The notes beneath the pieces were generated by a model, which was given only the letters and a program-made list of their open reading frames with translations, had not been told where the DNA came from and searched no databases. A program made the translations under genes and the position numbers. From positions 33,132 to 97,131 of the forward strand of contig NZ_JIAK01000011.1 of the NCBI RefSeq assembly GCF_000620765.1: 64,000 bases of DNA, in the 5' to 3' direction. This stretch comes from Desulfovermiculus halophilus DSM 18834 (GTDB taxonomy: Bacteria > Desulfobacterota > Desulfovibrionia > Desulfovibrionales > Desulfothermaceae). Below are positions 10,711 through 18,968 of this stretch, in pieces. The first letter of the stretch is position 1. Each line of letters begins with the position of its first letter.

Positions 10711-10992
10711 GGCTCTTCGACACAGAAGGTGGAATTGCATACATAAGAGTTTGCCGTTTCTTCTGTGTGCCGTAAGCGACAGGCCCGCACATTTTCTTGG
10801 TCCCGCCAAAAGGGGGAAACCAGGCACTCACATGCATGATATGCTCAGTCCATCTGAAGGCAATGTCCATCATGTGAGTGCCTGGAGGGGGCAGGGATCC
10901 CCCTTTGGCGGGGCTTAGAAAATACCGGGGCGAAAGTGGGCACACAGAAGAGATGGCAAACTCCAAAAATCCACAGACTACGTCGAAGAACC
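10711..10992. mobile_element. Foldback MITE-like element, full copy A
   Basis: 282 bp, an imperfect inverted repeat over almost its whole length with two arms of about 125 bp. Outer ends are GGCTCTTCGAC and GTCGAAGAACC. Inner paired blocks include GAGTTTGCC/GGCAAACTC, CTTCTGTGTGCC/GGCACACAGAAG, CCCGCCAAAAGGGGG/CCCCCTTTGGCGGG and CAGGCACTCACATG/CATGTGAGTGCCTG around a 36-nt loop. It is flanked by a direct duplication CTATCTCCCC (10701-10710 and 10993-11002, possibly two bases longer). The right duplication contains the ppsA stop codon. It has no coding capacity and occupies most of the 440-bp gap between ugpQ and ppsA. Confidence 0.92.
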
Positions 10993-13404
10993 CTATCTCC
11001 CCGGGCTGTGGCCCATCTCCTTCTCTATGGCCGCCACCCGCTGCATAACAGGAAGCACGCTGTCCGGGTTCAGGGAGATGGAGTCGATCCCTTCCCGGAC
11101 CAGGAAGGCGGCAAATTCCGGATAGTCGCTCGGGGCCTGGCCGCAGATGCCCACCTTGCACCCCGGGGCCTTGGCTTTTACGGTCTGCAGCAGGGCGCTG
11201 ATGCTCCGTTTGACGGCCTCGTCCTGCTCGTTGAACAGGTGCTTGAGCTGTCCAGAGTCCCTGTCCACGCCCAGAATGAGCTGGGTGAGATCGTTGGAAC
11301 CGATGGAAAAGCCGTCGAATCGGCGGGCGAACTCCTCGGCCAGGAGGACATTGGATGGGATCTCGCACATGACATAGATCTCCAGCCCGTTTTCCCCCCG
11401 GGAAAGCCCATTCCCGGCCATGACCTCCAGGACCTTGTCCGCTTCGGCCAGGGTACGGCAGAAGGGGATCATGACCACCACGTTGCTCAGACCTATCTCC
11501 TCTCTGACCCGCTTCACAGCCCGGCATTCCAGGGCAAAGCCCTCCCGGTACTCCTTTGAATAGTACCGGGAGGCCCCCCGAAACCCGATCATGGGGTTGC
11601 TCTCATGGGGCTCAAAGGCCCGTCCCCCGATCAGGTTGGCGTATTCATTGGTCTTGAAGTCGCTCATGCGCACGATGACCGGATAGGGATACTGGGAAGC
11701 GGCGATCTTGGCGATGCCCATGGCCAGATTGTCCACAAAATACTCTGCCTTGTCCGCATACCTATAGGTGAGCATTTCGATGTTCGCCCTGGCCGTTCGG
11801 TCCTCAAGCTGGTCAAAGCGGAGCAGGGCCATGGGGTGGATCTTGATCACATTGTTGATGATAAACTCCATCCTGGCCAGGCCGATCCCGTGGCAGGGCA
11901 GCCGCCACCAGCGATAGGCGGCTGTTGGGCTGGCGATATTCATCATGATCTGGGTGGCTGTTTCCGGGATGTCGTCCAGACTGACCTCGCTGATTTCATA
12001 GTCCAGAATGCCTCGGTAGACCACACCCTCCTCCCCTTCGGCGCAGGACATGGTCACCTCGTCCCCTGGCTGCAAGACCTGGGTTCCGCTCCCGGTGCCC
12101 ACGATGGCCGGAATACCCAGCTCCCTGCTGACGATGGCCGCGTGACAGGTCCGTCCTCCGTGGTCGGTGACGATGCCCGCTGCCTTCTTCATGATCGGGA
12201 CCCAATCCGGGTCGGTCATCTCCGTGACCAGAATGGAGTCGTCTTCAAAGCGTTCGATATCCGCGGCCGAGGCGATCCGGCACACCCTCCCGGAGGCAAT
12301 GGCATCCCCGATGCTCAGTCCGGCGACAATGGGCTCCCCCCGCTCTTTGAGACGGTAGTGCTTCAGGCTGGCCGCTCCCCGTCTGGACTGCACGGTCTCC
12401 GGCCTGGCCTGGACCATAAAGATCTCCTTGCTCTGCCCGTCTTTGGCCCATTCCATATCCATGGGCCGGCCGTAATGGTCCTCAATGGCCTTGGCCCATC
12501 TGGCCAGCTGCAGGATCTCGTCATCGGACAGGACAAAGGACTGCTTTTCCTCCGCTGTAGTCAGTACATTCTTGATCGATTTCGTCCCCCCGTGAGCGTA
12601 GACCATCTTCTGTTCCTTGGCCCCCAGGTTCTTCTCCACTATGGGCCGGCATCCGGGGTCTGAGAGCAGGGGCTTGAAAACGCGGTATTCATCCGGGGTG
12701 ACCGTCCCCTGGACCACGTTCTCCCCCAGCCCCCAGGCGGCATTGATGATCACGGTATGCGGGAAACCGGTCTCGGTATCTATGGAAAACATAACCCCGG
12801 ACCCGGACAGGTCGGAACGGACCATTTTCTGCACCCCGGCGGACAGGGCCACCTGCAGGTGGTCAAAGCCTCGTTCCTCCCGATAGCTGATGGCCCGGTC
12901 AGTGAACAGGGAGGCAAAGCACTTGCGGATGGCCTCCAGGAGCTGACTCTCACCGCTGATGTTCAGAAAGGTCTCCTGCTGTCCGGCGAATGAGGCCTCG
13001 GGAAGATCTTCTGCGGTGGCGCTGCTGCGCACGGCCACATCCACGGCCTGGGTCTCGTACAGGGCGCTTAACTGCCTGTAGGCCTCGGTTATGTCCGCAG
13101 CGATCTCCTCCGGCCAGCTGAACTGGAGAAAACGGGTCCGGATCTCCCGTCCGACTGCGGACAGGGACTGTGTTCCGTCCCGCAGCTGGGAAATGCCTTG
13201 AGCGACTGTGTGATCCAGCCCATTGGCCCGGATGACCTGCCAGTACATGTCGGCCGTGGTGGCAAACCCTTCCGGAACCAGGATCCCCTCTCCCTTCAGC
13301 TCCTGGATCATGGCCCCCAGGGCTGCATTCTTGCCTCCCACCCGGCCCACATCGTCCATTCCGGTTGTACCCAGCCAGCAAATATTATCCTCTTGTGTCC
13401 TCAT
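10993..13404 (-). CDS. ppsA: Phosphoenolpyruvate synthase
   Basis: An 803-residue pyruvate, water dikinase making PEP from pyruvate for gluconeogenesis. The N-terminal nucleotide-binding domain (about residues 1-350) contains GGKNAALGAMIQEL and VRSSATAEDLPEASFAGQQE. The mobile phosphohistidine domain holds DHGGRTCHAAIVSRELG, with the catalytic His near residue 427. The C-terminal PEP/pyruvate barrel ends with GICGQAPSDYPEF, carrying the conserved Cys. Length matches the family (about 790-800). The stop codon lies inside the target duplication of foldback copy A, so the element inserted exactly at the 3' end of the gene without shortening it. Confidence 0.97.
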   Translation of the reverse strand: MRTQEDNICWLGTTGMDDVGRVGGKNAALGAMIQELKGEGILVPEGFATTADMYWQVIRANGLDHTVAQGISQLRDGTQSLSAVGREIRTRFLQFSWPEEIAADITEAYRQLSALYETQAVDVAVRSSATAEDLPEASFAGQQETFLNISGESQLLEAIRKCFASLFTDRAISYREERGFDHLQVALSAGVQKMVRSDLSGSGVMFSIDTETGFPHTVIINAAWGLGENVVQGTVTPDEYRVFKPLLSDPGCRPIVEKNLGAKEQKMVYAHGGTKSIKNVLTTAEEKQSFVLSDDEILQLARWAKAIEDHYGRPMDMEWAKDGQSKEIFMVQARPETVQSRRGAASLKHYRLKERGEPIVAGLSIGDAIASGRVCRIASAADIERFEDDSILVTEMTDPDWVPIMKKAAGIVTDHGGRTCHAAIVSRELGIPAIVGTGSGTQVLQPGDEVTMSCAEGEEGVVYRGILDYEISEVSLDDIPETATQIMMNIASPTAAYRWWRLPCHGIGLARMEFIINNVIKIHPMALLRFDQLEDRTARANIEMLTYRYADKAEYFVDNLAMGIAKIAASQYPYPVIVRMSDFKTNEYANLIGGRAFEPHESNPMIGFRGASRYYSKEYREGFALECRAVKRVREEIGLSNVVVMIPFCRTLAEADKVLEVMAGNGLSRGENGLEIYVMCEIPSNVLLAEEFARRFDGFSIGSNDLTQLILGVDRDSGQLKHLFNEQDEAVKRSISALLQTVKAKAPGCKVGICGQAPSDYPEFAAFLVREGIDSISLNPDSVLPVMQRVAAIEKEMGHSPGR

Positions 13405-13545
13405 CTCTTTGGGCTCCTTCTCCCAGCCCCGAAGGGGCTCGCCCCATACGAGGATGGTGGATTTGGCTTCTCAGCTGTCTGAACCGGCGAACACGCATAT
13501 TCCCATCTCATGTATAGCAGAAGCGGATGCGGGGGTCGAGTCTTC

Positions 13546-13574
13546 TTGACAACTTCCCGGCCTTTTCGCATAAG
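13546..13574 (+). promoter_or_regulatory. Sigma-70-type promoter for the coiled-coil gene
   Basis: A perfect -35 TTGACA (13546-13551) and a -10-like CATAAG (13569-13574) are separated by 17 bp. The distance to the ATG at 13612 leaves room for a short leader with a GGGAG ribosome site (CCGGGAGTTGAAAC). Predicted by eye. Confidence 0.55.
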
Positions 13575-13611
13575 GTATATTTTACCCAAAACCGCAACCG
13601 GGAGTTGAAAC

Positions 13612-13905
13612 ATGCCCATGCGCAGCAGAGAAGAATATATTCAGGACCTGAAAGAAAAGCTGGACGAGCTGAACAGCACCCTTGATCAGCTGCAGGTCCA
13701 GGGCAAGCTGGCTCAGATGGATTCCAGACGGGAATACGAGGCTCAGGTGGAGAGGTTCAGGGCCAAACGGGACGAGATCCGCGAGCAGCTGAACAAGATG
13801 CGGGACTCAAGCGAGGATGCCTGGGAGGACTTGCGCAAGGGAGTCGATCAGGCCTGGACTCATCTCAAAGACGCATTTTCCCAGGCCAAATCGCATTTTG
13901 AATAA
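13612..13905 (+). CDS. Small coiled-coil protein, unknown function
   Basis: 97 residues, almost entirely charged amphipathic helix (for example DELNSTLDQLQVQGKLAQMD and RFRAKRDEIREQLNKMRD), with a tail of aromatic spacing (AWEDLRKGVDQAWTHLKDAF) recalling apolipoprotein-like coiled-coil proteins. No signal peptide or membrane helix. It is expressed alone from its own predicted promoter and ends at a strong hairpin facing acs. I do not recognise a family with a known function. Confidence 0.8.
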   Translation: MPMRSREEYIQDLKEKLDELNSTLDQLQVQGKLAQMDSRREYEAQVERFRAKRDEIREQLNKMRDSSEDAWEDLRKGVDQAWTHLKDAFSQAKSHFE

Positions 13906-13911
13906 CAATTC

Positions 13912-13945
13912 CCCGGCCGGCGGGCTTTAAGGCCCGCCGGCCGGG
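13912..13945. terminator. GC-rich hairpin between convergent genes
   Basis: A perfect 14-bp stem (CCCGGCCGGCGGGC and its complement) with a 6-nt loop TTTAAG, lying between the stops of the coiled-coil gene and acs. There is only a weak T tract on either strand, so it may act as a bidirectional terminator or as an mRNA 3' end stabiliser. Confidence 0.65.
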
Positions 13946-13951
13946 AGGTCT

Positions 13952-15970
13952 TTACCCTGATTGAACCTGGCGCCGGATTTCTTCCACCACCTGAGGATTG
14001 GCCAGGGTGCTCACATCTCCCACGTCCTTGTTGGAGGAGATTGAGGCCAAAACCCTGCGCATGATCTTTCCGGATCTGGTCTTGGGCATATCCGGAACGA
14101 TATACACATTGGAGGGCTTGGCTATTTTGCCCAGGACATCGGCAACAGCGTCCGAGACCTTCTTGGCCAGATCGTCGCTTGGGTCATAGTCCGGCTTCAG
14201 CGAGACGTACAGCTCCGGCACCGCACCTTTTATCTCATCGGTCACGGCAACCACTGCGGCCTCGGCCACTTCTTCCGCCGCCAAGGCCGCGGACTCGATC
14301 TCCTTTGTTCCCAGACGGTGGCCCGAGACATTGATCACGTCGTCGATCCGGCCCAGGATGCGCACGTAGCCGTCTGCAGACATCACCGCCGCATCCCCGG
14401 CCATATAGGGCCAGTCCCTCCAGTCCGTGCTGTTCTTGTCACGGCAGTACTTGCCGTAGTAGCTGTCTATATACCGCTCCTTGTTCTTCCAAATGGTCTG
14501 GAAGGCCCCGGGCCAGGGGTTTTTAATGCACAGGTTCCCGGCCTTGCCTTCTCCGGGCTGGATCTCGTTGCCCTCGTCGTCGAGTATCACCGGATGGATG
14601 CCGGGCAGCCCAGTCCCGGCACTTCCCGGCTTCATAGGCTGGATCCCGGGCAGGGTGCTGCACAGGAAGCCGCCGGTCTCGGTCTGCCACCAGGTGTCCA
14701 CGATCACCGCCTTGCCCTTGCCCACAACCTCGTAGTACCAGCGCCACACTTCCGGCTCGATGGGCTCGCCCACGGTGGTCATATGCTTAAAGCTGTAATT
14801 GTACTTGGCCGGCTCATCCCCGCCCACCTTGCGCAGGGCGCGAATAGCTGTGGGCGAGGTGTGGAAGATGTCCACGTCGAGTTCTTCTGCTATGCGCCAG
14901 CACCGGCCGGCGTCGGGGTACGTGGGCACGCCTTCGTAGACCACGGTACTGGCCGCCACAGCCAACGGGCCGTAGACAATGAAGGAATGGCCGGTGATCC
15001 AGCCGATATCAGCCATGCACCAGTACACGTCCTCGGGATGGATGTCCTGAACATACTTGGACATCCAGGCCACATAGGAAAGATAGCCGCCTATGCTGTG
15101 CTGGCATCCCTTGGGCTTGCCGGTGGAGCCGCTGGTGTACATCAGAAACAGAATGTCTTCCGCAGGCATGGAGGCCGGGGCAATCTCCTGCCGCTTATAC
15201 TTTTCAAGGAGCTGGTCCACAAAGTAGTCCCGGCCCTCGACCACTGGTGCGGAGGACGAATAGGTCCCGGGATAGCGTCTCCAGACCAGAACCTTGTTCA
15301 CTTTCTGCCCCTGCTCTTCGGCCGCCTTGACCGCCTCATCGGCATTGGCCTTGTGGTTTAAGAGCTTGCCGCTGCGGTAATAGGCGTCCATGGTGATCAG
15401 GACCTCGCTTTCCGAATCCCAGATCCTGTCTCCACAGGCTTTTCCGCTGAATCCGGCAAAGACCTGGCAGTGAATGATGCCCAACCTGGCGCAAGCCAGC
15501 ATGGTAATGGGCAACTCCGGGGTCATGGGCAGATACAGGGTCACCCTGTCTCCGGCCTTGAGCCCGCAGAAGTCGCGAAGCATGATTGCAGTTTCATTCA
15601 CCCGGCGATACAGCTCCTGATAGGTGATATTCTGAACCGGCTCTTCTTCCAGCTCAGGGACAAAATGTATGGCGGTTTTATTTTTATAGCTGTCCAGATG
15701 TCTGTCCACACAGTTGTAACATGCGTTCAGCCTTCCACCCACAAACCATTTCCAGCATGGGGCATCACTTGTATCCAGTGTTGTGTGCCAATACTGGTCC
15801 CAATCCAAGAGATCGGCAAACTCCTTATAGCATTCTGGAAAGTTATCCAGGCTCATCCGGTCGAATATGCCTGGATCAGTAATATTGGCCTGGCCAATAA
15901 ATTCAGGATTCTGATAATAGTATTCTTCCTCCTGCCAGTGCGATTCGTAATGCCTTTCCTGAGATGACAT
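13952..15970 (-). CDS. acs: Acetyl-CoA synthetase (AMP-forming)
   Basis: 672 residues; converts acetate, ATP and CoA to acetyl-CoA. Adenylation motif MYTSGSTGKPKGCQHS, DTWWQTETGGFLCS, and the C-terminal PKTRSGKIMRR with the lysine that is acetylated in regulated Acs enzymes. The length and start fit long-form acetyl-CoA synthetases (about 650). It is transcribed divergently from the RpiR regulator, with a 530-bp AT-rich gap that holds an inverted repeat close to its start. It likely serves acetate uptake or scavenging. Confidence 0.95.
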   Translation of the reverse strand: MSSQERHYESHWQEEEYYYQNPEFIGQANITDPGIFDRMSLDNFPECYKEFADLLDWDQYWHTTLDTSDAPCWKWFVGGRLNACYNCVDRHLDSYKNKTAIHFVPELEEEPVQNITYQELYRRVNETAIMLRDFCGLKAGDRVTLYLPMTPELPITMLACARLGIIHCQVFAGFSGKACGDRIWDSESEVLITMDAYYRSGKLLNHKANADEAVKAAEEQGQKVNKVLVWRRYPGTYSSSAPVVEGRDYFVDQLLEKYKRQEIAPASMPAEDILFLMYTSGSTGKPKGCQHSIGGYLSYVAWMSKYVQDIHPEDVYWCMADIGWITGHSFIVYGPLAVAASTVVYEGVPTYPDAGRCWRIAEELDVDIFHTSPTAIRALRKVGGDEPAKYNYSFKHMTTVGEPIEPEVWRWYYEVVGKGKAVIVDTWWQTETGGFLCSTLPGIQPMKPGSAGTGLPGIHPVILDDEGNEIQPGEGKAGNLCIKNPWPGAFQTIWKNKERYIDSYYGKYCRDKNSTDWRDWPYMAGDAAVMSADGYVRILGRIDDVINVSGHRLGTKEIESAALAAEEVAEAAVVAVTDEIKGAVPELYVSLKPDYDPSDDLAKKVSDAVADVLGKIAKPSNVYIVPDMPKTRSGKIMRRVLASISSNKDVGDVSTLANPQVVEEIRRQVQSG

Positions 15971-16019
15971 AATCCCTCCTTTTGTTTTTCTTATGCCATA
16001 TGCAAAACAGCATACACAC

Positions 16020-16040
16020 TATGCATTATAACAATGCATA
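16020..16040. promoter_or_regulatory. Inverted repeat upstream of acs, candidate operator
   Basis: TATGCAT and ATGCATA arms are separated by 7 nt, about 50 bp upstream of the acs start. Two further copies of the ATGCAT core occur nearby (around 16048 and 16000), so the region may bind a dimeric regulator. The factor is unknown. Confidence 0.4.
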
Positions 16041-16376
16041 ACATGAAATGCATGCCTTTTTTTGTATTTTGGAAAGTTTTTACATATCAGCACCTCTGTG
16101 TCAATAGATTTGTAGATTTTTATTGCCCTCTCTGACCTGGAACATCTCCCTAAGCGCTCGAGTTCACACCTTCACAAAACAACTCAACGGATTTACCATT
16201 TAACATCCTGCAATACCTGCCTCTTGACCTGGATAGTTTGCATGACGCCCTCAACACCACCTGCGCCCCACTGGTCAAAGTTCTTAATTTCACAAATCCA
16301 GGCCGGGGTAAAGGTTCAGAACTCCTTGCCACAGCTCAGGAGGGGAATTCTCTTTCCTTAAAAAGGGAGCATTGGG

Positions 16377-16405
16377 TTGACAATTTTCATCCCTCATGCA
16401 ATAAA
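16377..16405 (+). promoter_or_regulatory. Predicted promoter of the RpiR-TRAP-BKACE cluster
   Basis: TTGACA (16377-16382), 17-bp spacer, AATAAA (16400-16405). It reads towards the regulator gene at 16531. The palindrome at 16427-16442 just downstream is positioned to let a bound repressor block it. Confidence 0.5.
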
Positions 16406-16426
16406 ATTTGCAAATTATACATTTAA

Positions 16427-16442
16427 TGAAAATTTTCTTTCA
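16427..16442. promoter_or_regulatory. Palindrome TGAAAATTTTCTTTCA, candidate RpiR operator
   Basis: It contains the perfect 10-bp palindrome GAAAATTTTC, 22 bp downstream of the predicted -10 and about 90 bp before the regulator start. RpiR-family proteins bind short AT-rich palindromes, so autoregulation is plausible. This is inference from position and symmetry only. Confidence 0.4.
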
Positions 16443-16530
16443 CTTGGTCTCAACGGTCCTGAGCCTAACCAATTGAAACACCAGCCCTTCGTATTGAGGA
16501 TTGAGACTCCCCCGGTTGAGGTTCATTGAT

Positions 16531-17388
16531 ATGGGCACGCTCTCCACCATCCTGGCCGAACGTTTTCCGGGATTGACCCCCAGTCAACGCAAAATAGCCA
16601 GGCATATCCTTCATCACGCCAACGATGTCCTGGTCTCTACCCAGGCCCAGCTGGCTGCGCAGGTGGGGACCTCGGAGGCAACAGTGTCCAGATTCATCCA
16701 CTTCTTGGGCTTCTCCCGATTCAATGCATTCAAGGACGCCTTGGCCCGAGAGGCGTTTACCGACTTCAGCACCACCCGCCGCCTGGCCGACTCACCGGAC
16801 AGACTGCAGGGCTCCGTCCTCTCCACAGTCCTCTCTACGGACATGGACAACATCCGGGAAATCAGCTCCTCCCTGACCGAAGAGACCTTTCAGGAAGCGG
16901 TCCGGGCCATCACTCAGGCGAACACCGTATACATCCTGGGCCTTCGTTCCAGCTATGCCCTGGCCTTCTACCTCTTTTTCACCCTGCGTTTTTTTTCCTC
17001 CACATCCAGGCTGTTGAAGCCGGACGTGTGCGACCTGCCGGAGCAGGCCATCGGGGCCGGTCCGGACGATGTTCTGATCAGCATCAGCTTCCGCCGCTAT
17101 ACCCAGACCACCATCGATTTGACCGGAAAACTGAAATCCAAGGGGACAAAGGTTGTGGGCCTGACCGACAGCATGCTCTCGCCCCTGGCTCACCTGGCCG
17201 ATACGCCTCTTATCGTCTCCACCGCCGTGCCCAGTTTTTTTGAATCCTATACCGCGGCCATGAGTCTGATAAACGCCCTTTTGGCCGCGGTGGCTCTGCA
17301 AACCGGGAACAGTGCCCTGCACGCCCTGGAGCAGATGGAATCAGCATTTGAGGACTTTGATACCTATTCTCGCGACGAGGCCTTGTAA
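16531..17388 (+). CDS. MurR/RpiR-family transcriptional regulator
   Basis: 285 residues. The N-terminal RpiR helix-turn-helix domain (about residues 1-80) shows LTPSQRKIARHILHHANDVL and EATVSRFIHFLGFSRFNAFK. The C-terminal SIS sugar-phosphate-type domain (about 110-250) shows VYILGLRSSYALAFYLFF and GPDDVLISISFRRYT. The ATG at 16531 has GAGG upstream; a TTG start at 16501 would add ten residues. It heads the transport and catabolic cluster and is probably its regulator, responding to a pathway metabolite bound by the SIS domain. Confidence 0.9.
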   Translation: MGTLSTILAERFPGLTPSQRKIARHILHHANDVLVSTQAQLAAQVGTSEATVSRFIHFLGFSRFNAFKDALAREAFTDFSTTRRLADSPDRLQGSVLSTVLSTDMDNIREISSSLTEETFQEAVRAITQANTVYILGLRSSYALAFYLFFTLRFFSSTSRLLKPDVCDLPEQAIGAGPDDVLISISFRRYTQTTIDLTGKLKSKGTKVVGLTDSMLSPLAHLADTPLIVSTAVPSFFESYTAAMSLINALLAAVALQTGNSALHALEQMESAFEDFDTYSRDEAL

Positions 17389-17428
17389 GGCGCTTTGCGC
17401 CTGGACCCCAAACCTGCAGGAGGATGCT

Positions 17429-18394
17429 ATGAGCAAACGTTTTCTGTGCACGCCCCTGATCGCTGGACTGGCACTGGTTTTGGCCTCCGGCCTGGCCTGG
17501 GCTGGAACCACCTTTTTGACCATGGGCACTGGCAGCCCTGGAGGGGTGTATTACCCTCTCGGCGGGGGCATGTCCGTGGTCATCCAAAAGACTGTGGACG
17601 GTATCCGCTGTGCGGCCGAGTCCACCGGCGCCTCCGTGGAAAACAGCCGCCTGGTCGGGCTGGGAGACACGGATATGGGCATGGTCATGGGCAGCGTGGC
17701 CTATAAGGCGGTCCACGGCCAGGACCCGTTTCAGGACTCCTATCCCCTGGTCGCTCTGTTCCAGATGTACCCGGCACCGGAACACATCGTGACTACCACC
17801 GATTCGGGGATCACCTCCCTGGCCGACCTGAAAGGCAAGAAGGTATCCATCGACGTGCCCGGCAGCGGGTGTTCGACCATGGCCAAGGTCATCCTCCGCG
17901 AGTACGGGTATGACCTGAAAAAAGACCTGGAGATCGCCCACCTGTCTCAGTCCGAATCAGTGCAGGCCCTCAAGGACGGCATTGTCGACGCCTGCTTTTT
18001 CAACTTTGCCTACCCGGCTTCAGCGGTCATGGACCTGGCTGCAACCCGGGACATCGCCCTGGTTCCAGTCGGCGAGGACCTGGCCGACACAATCGTTGAA
18101 AAGTATCCCTACTACCTGAAGACCACCATCCCGGGCGGAACATATGATGACGTGAGCGAAGACGTCCTGTGCATCGGCGATTCCAACGTCATGGTGGCCA
18201 ACAAGGACATGCAGGAAGATCTGGCCTATAGAGTGACCAAGGCCATCTTTGAAAATGTGGATCAGGGCAAGCACGCCCTGGTGGATATCCATCCCATTGC
18301 CAAGCAGCTTACGCCCCAGAATGCGGTCAACAGCCCCTTGGATCTCCACCCAGGGTCAGCTCGATACTTCAAAGAACAGGGCGCCCAGCCTTAA
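17429..18394 (+). CDS. TAXI-family TRAP transporter substrate-binding protein
   Basis: 321 residues with a clear Sec signal peptide (MSKRFLCTPLIAGLALVLAS, cleavage after AWA). The mature protein begins TTFLTMGTGSPGGVYYPLGG, the hallmark of TAXI receptors, followed by ADLKGKKVSIDVPGSGCS. It is the periplasmic receptor for the fused permease two genes downstream. A GCAGGAGG site fixes the start at 17429. TAXI receptors are known for glutamate, 2-oxoglutarate and similar small acids; this ligand is probably the substrate of the downstream aminotransferase/BKACE pathway. Confidence 0.93.
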   Translation: MSKRFLCTPLIAGLALVLASGLAWAGTTFLTMGTGSPGGVYYPLGGGMSVVIQKTVDGIRCAAESTGASVENSRLVGLGDTDMGMVMGSVAYKAVHGQDPFQDSYPLVALFQMYPAPEHIVTTTDSGITSLADLKGKKVSIDVPGSGCSTMAKVILREYGYDLKKDLEIAHLSQSESVQALKDGIVDACFFNFAYPASAVMDLAATRDIALVPVGEDLADTIVEKYPYYLKTTIPGGTYDDVSEDVLCIGDSNVMVANKDMQEDLAYRVTKAIFENVDQGKHALVDIHPIAKQLTPQNAVNSPLDLHPGSARYFKEQGAQP

Positions 18395-18455
18395 AAGCCT
18401 CATAAACCGGCAGACCAATCCGGCAGGGTAGGCCTGCCCTGCCGGATATGAGAGG

Positions 18456-18968
18456 ATGTTTTCCATGCTGTGGACGGCATGTCGAAGGAGAGCACCGGTC
18501 TTAGTGTGCCTGGTGGTCTGTGTGTACGGAACTCTACTTCCCGGTTCAGCTGCCGGCCAGGAGTTCCGGCTGGAACTGGTCCACCGCGGTCAGAACACGA
18601 TCCTGGCCTCCTACCCCATGCAGCCGGACCAGGAATTCGTCCTGCACTACATCCATTCATCCGACCACACCCCGGTTGCGGCCAGATTCAAGGCCACAGC
18701 CCAGGGGGGCATCGTGCTGGTGGAAGAACGGTTTGCCTGGTATGGGGCAGGCTTGGCCTTTCATGCCCAAAGCGACATAGACACCTCCCGGGAATGGACT
18801 GCGGTCCGCATGCATCGGGACATGGATCCCTTCTTTCTCCGGGTGGGCCGGGTGGCGGATCACGCCCTGCACATAGGCAATCGATCCATTGCCCTCCGCG
18901 ATCTCGCACCCGGGGGAACCAGTCTGTGGATACGGCTCAGACCAAGAGGAGAACCCAGACATGAGTGA
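18456..18968 (+). CDS. DUF1850 protein of TAXI-TRAP systems
   Basis: 170 residues with an N-terminal hydrophobic segment (APVLVCLVVCVYGTLLPGS) that looks like a signal or anchor, then a beta-rich domain with YIHSSDHTPVAARF and ERFAWYGAGLAFH. DUF1850 proteins are regularly encoded between TAXI receptors and fused TRAP permeases; the role is unknown. Its stop overlaps the permease start by 8 bp. A second Met at residue 4 is an alternative start. Confidence 0.85.
   Translation: MFSMLWTACRRRAPVLVCLVVCVYGTLLPGSAAGQEFRLELVHRGQNTILASYPMQPDQEFVLHYIHSSDHTPVAARFKATAQGGIVLVEERFAWYGAGLAFHAQSDIDTSREWTAVRMHRDMDPFFLRVGRVADHALHIGNRSIALRDLAPGGTSLWIRLRPRGEPRHE

Larger units (their letters stand above)
15971..16530. 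other. AT-rich divergent intergenic region between acs and the RpiR-type regulator
   Basis: About 560 bp, clearly richer in A and T than the coding neighbours, with no convincing gene. It holds a TATGCAT inverted repeat near acs, a sigma-70-like promoter and a GAAAATTTTC palindrome near the regulator (annotated separately). The middle part (about 16130-16370) shows nothing I can assign. Confidence 0.6.
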
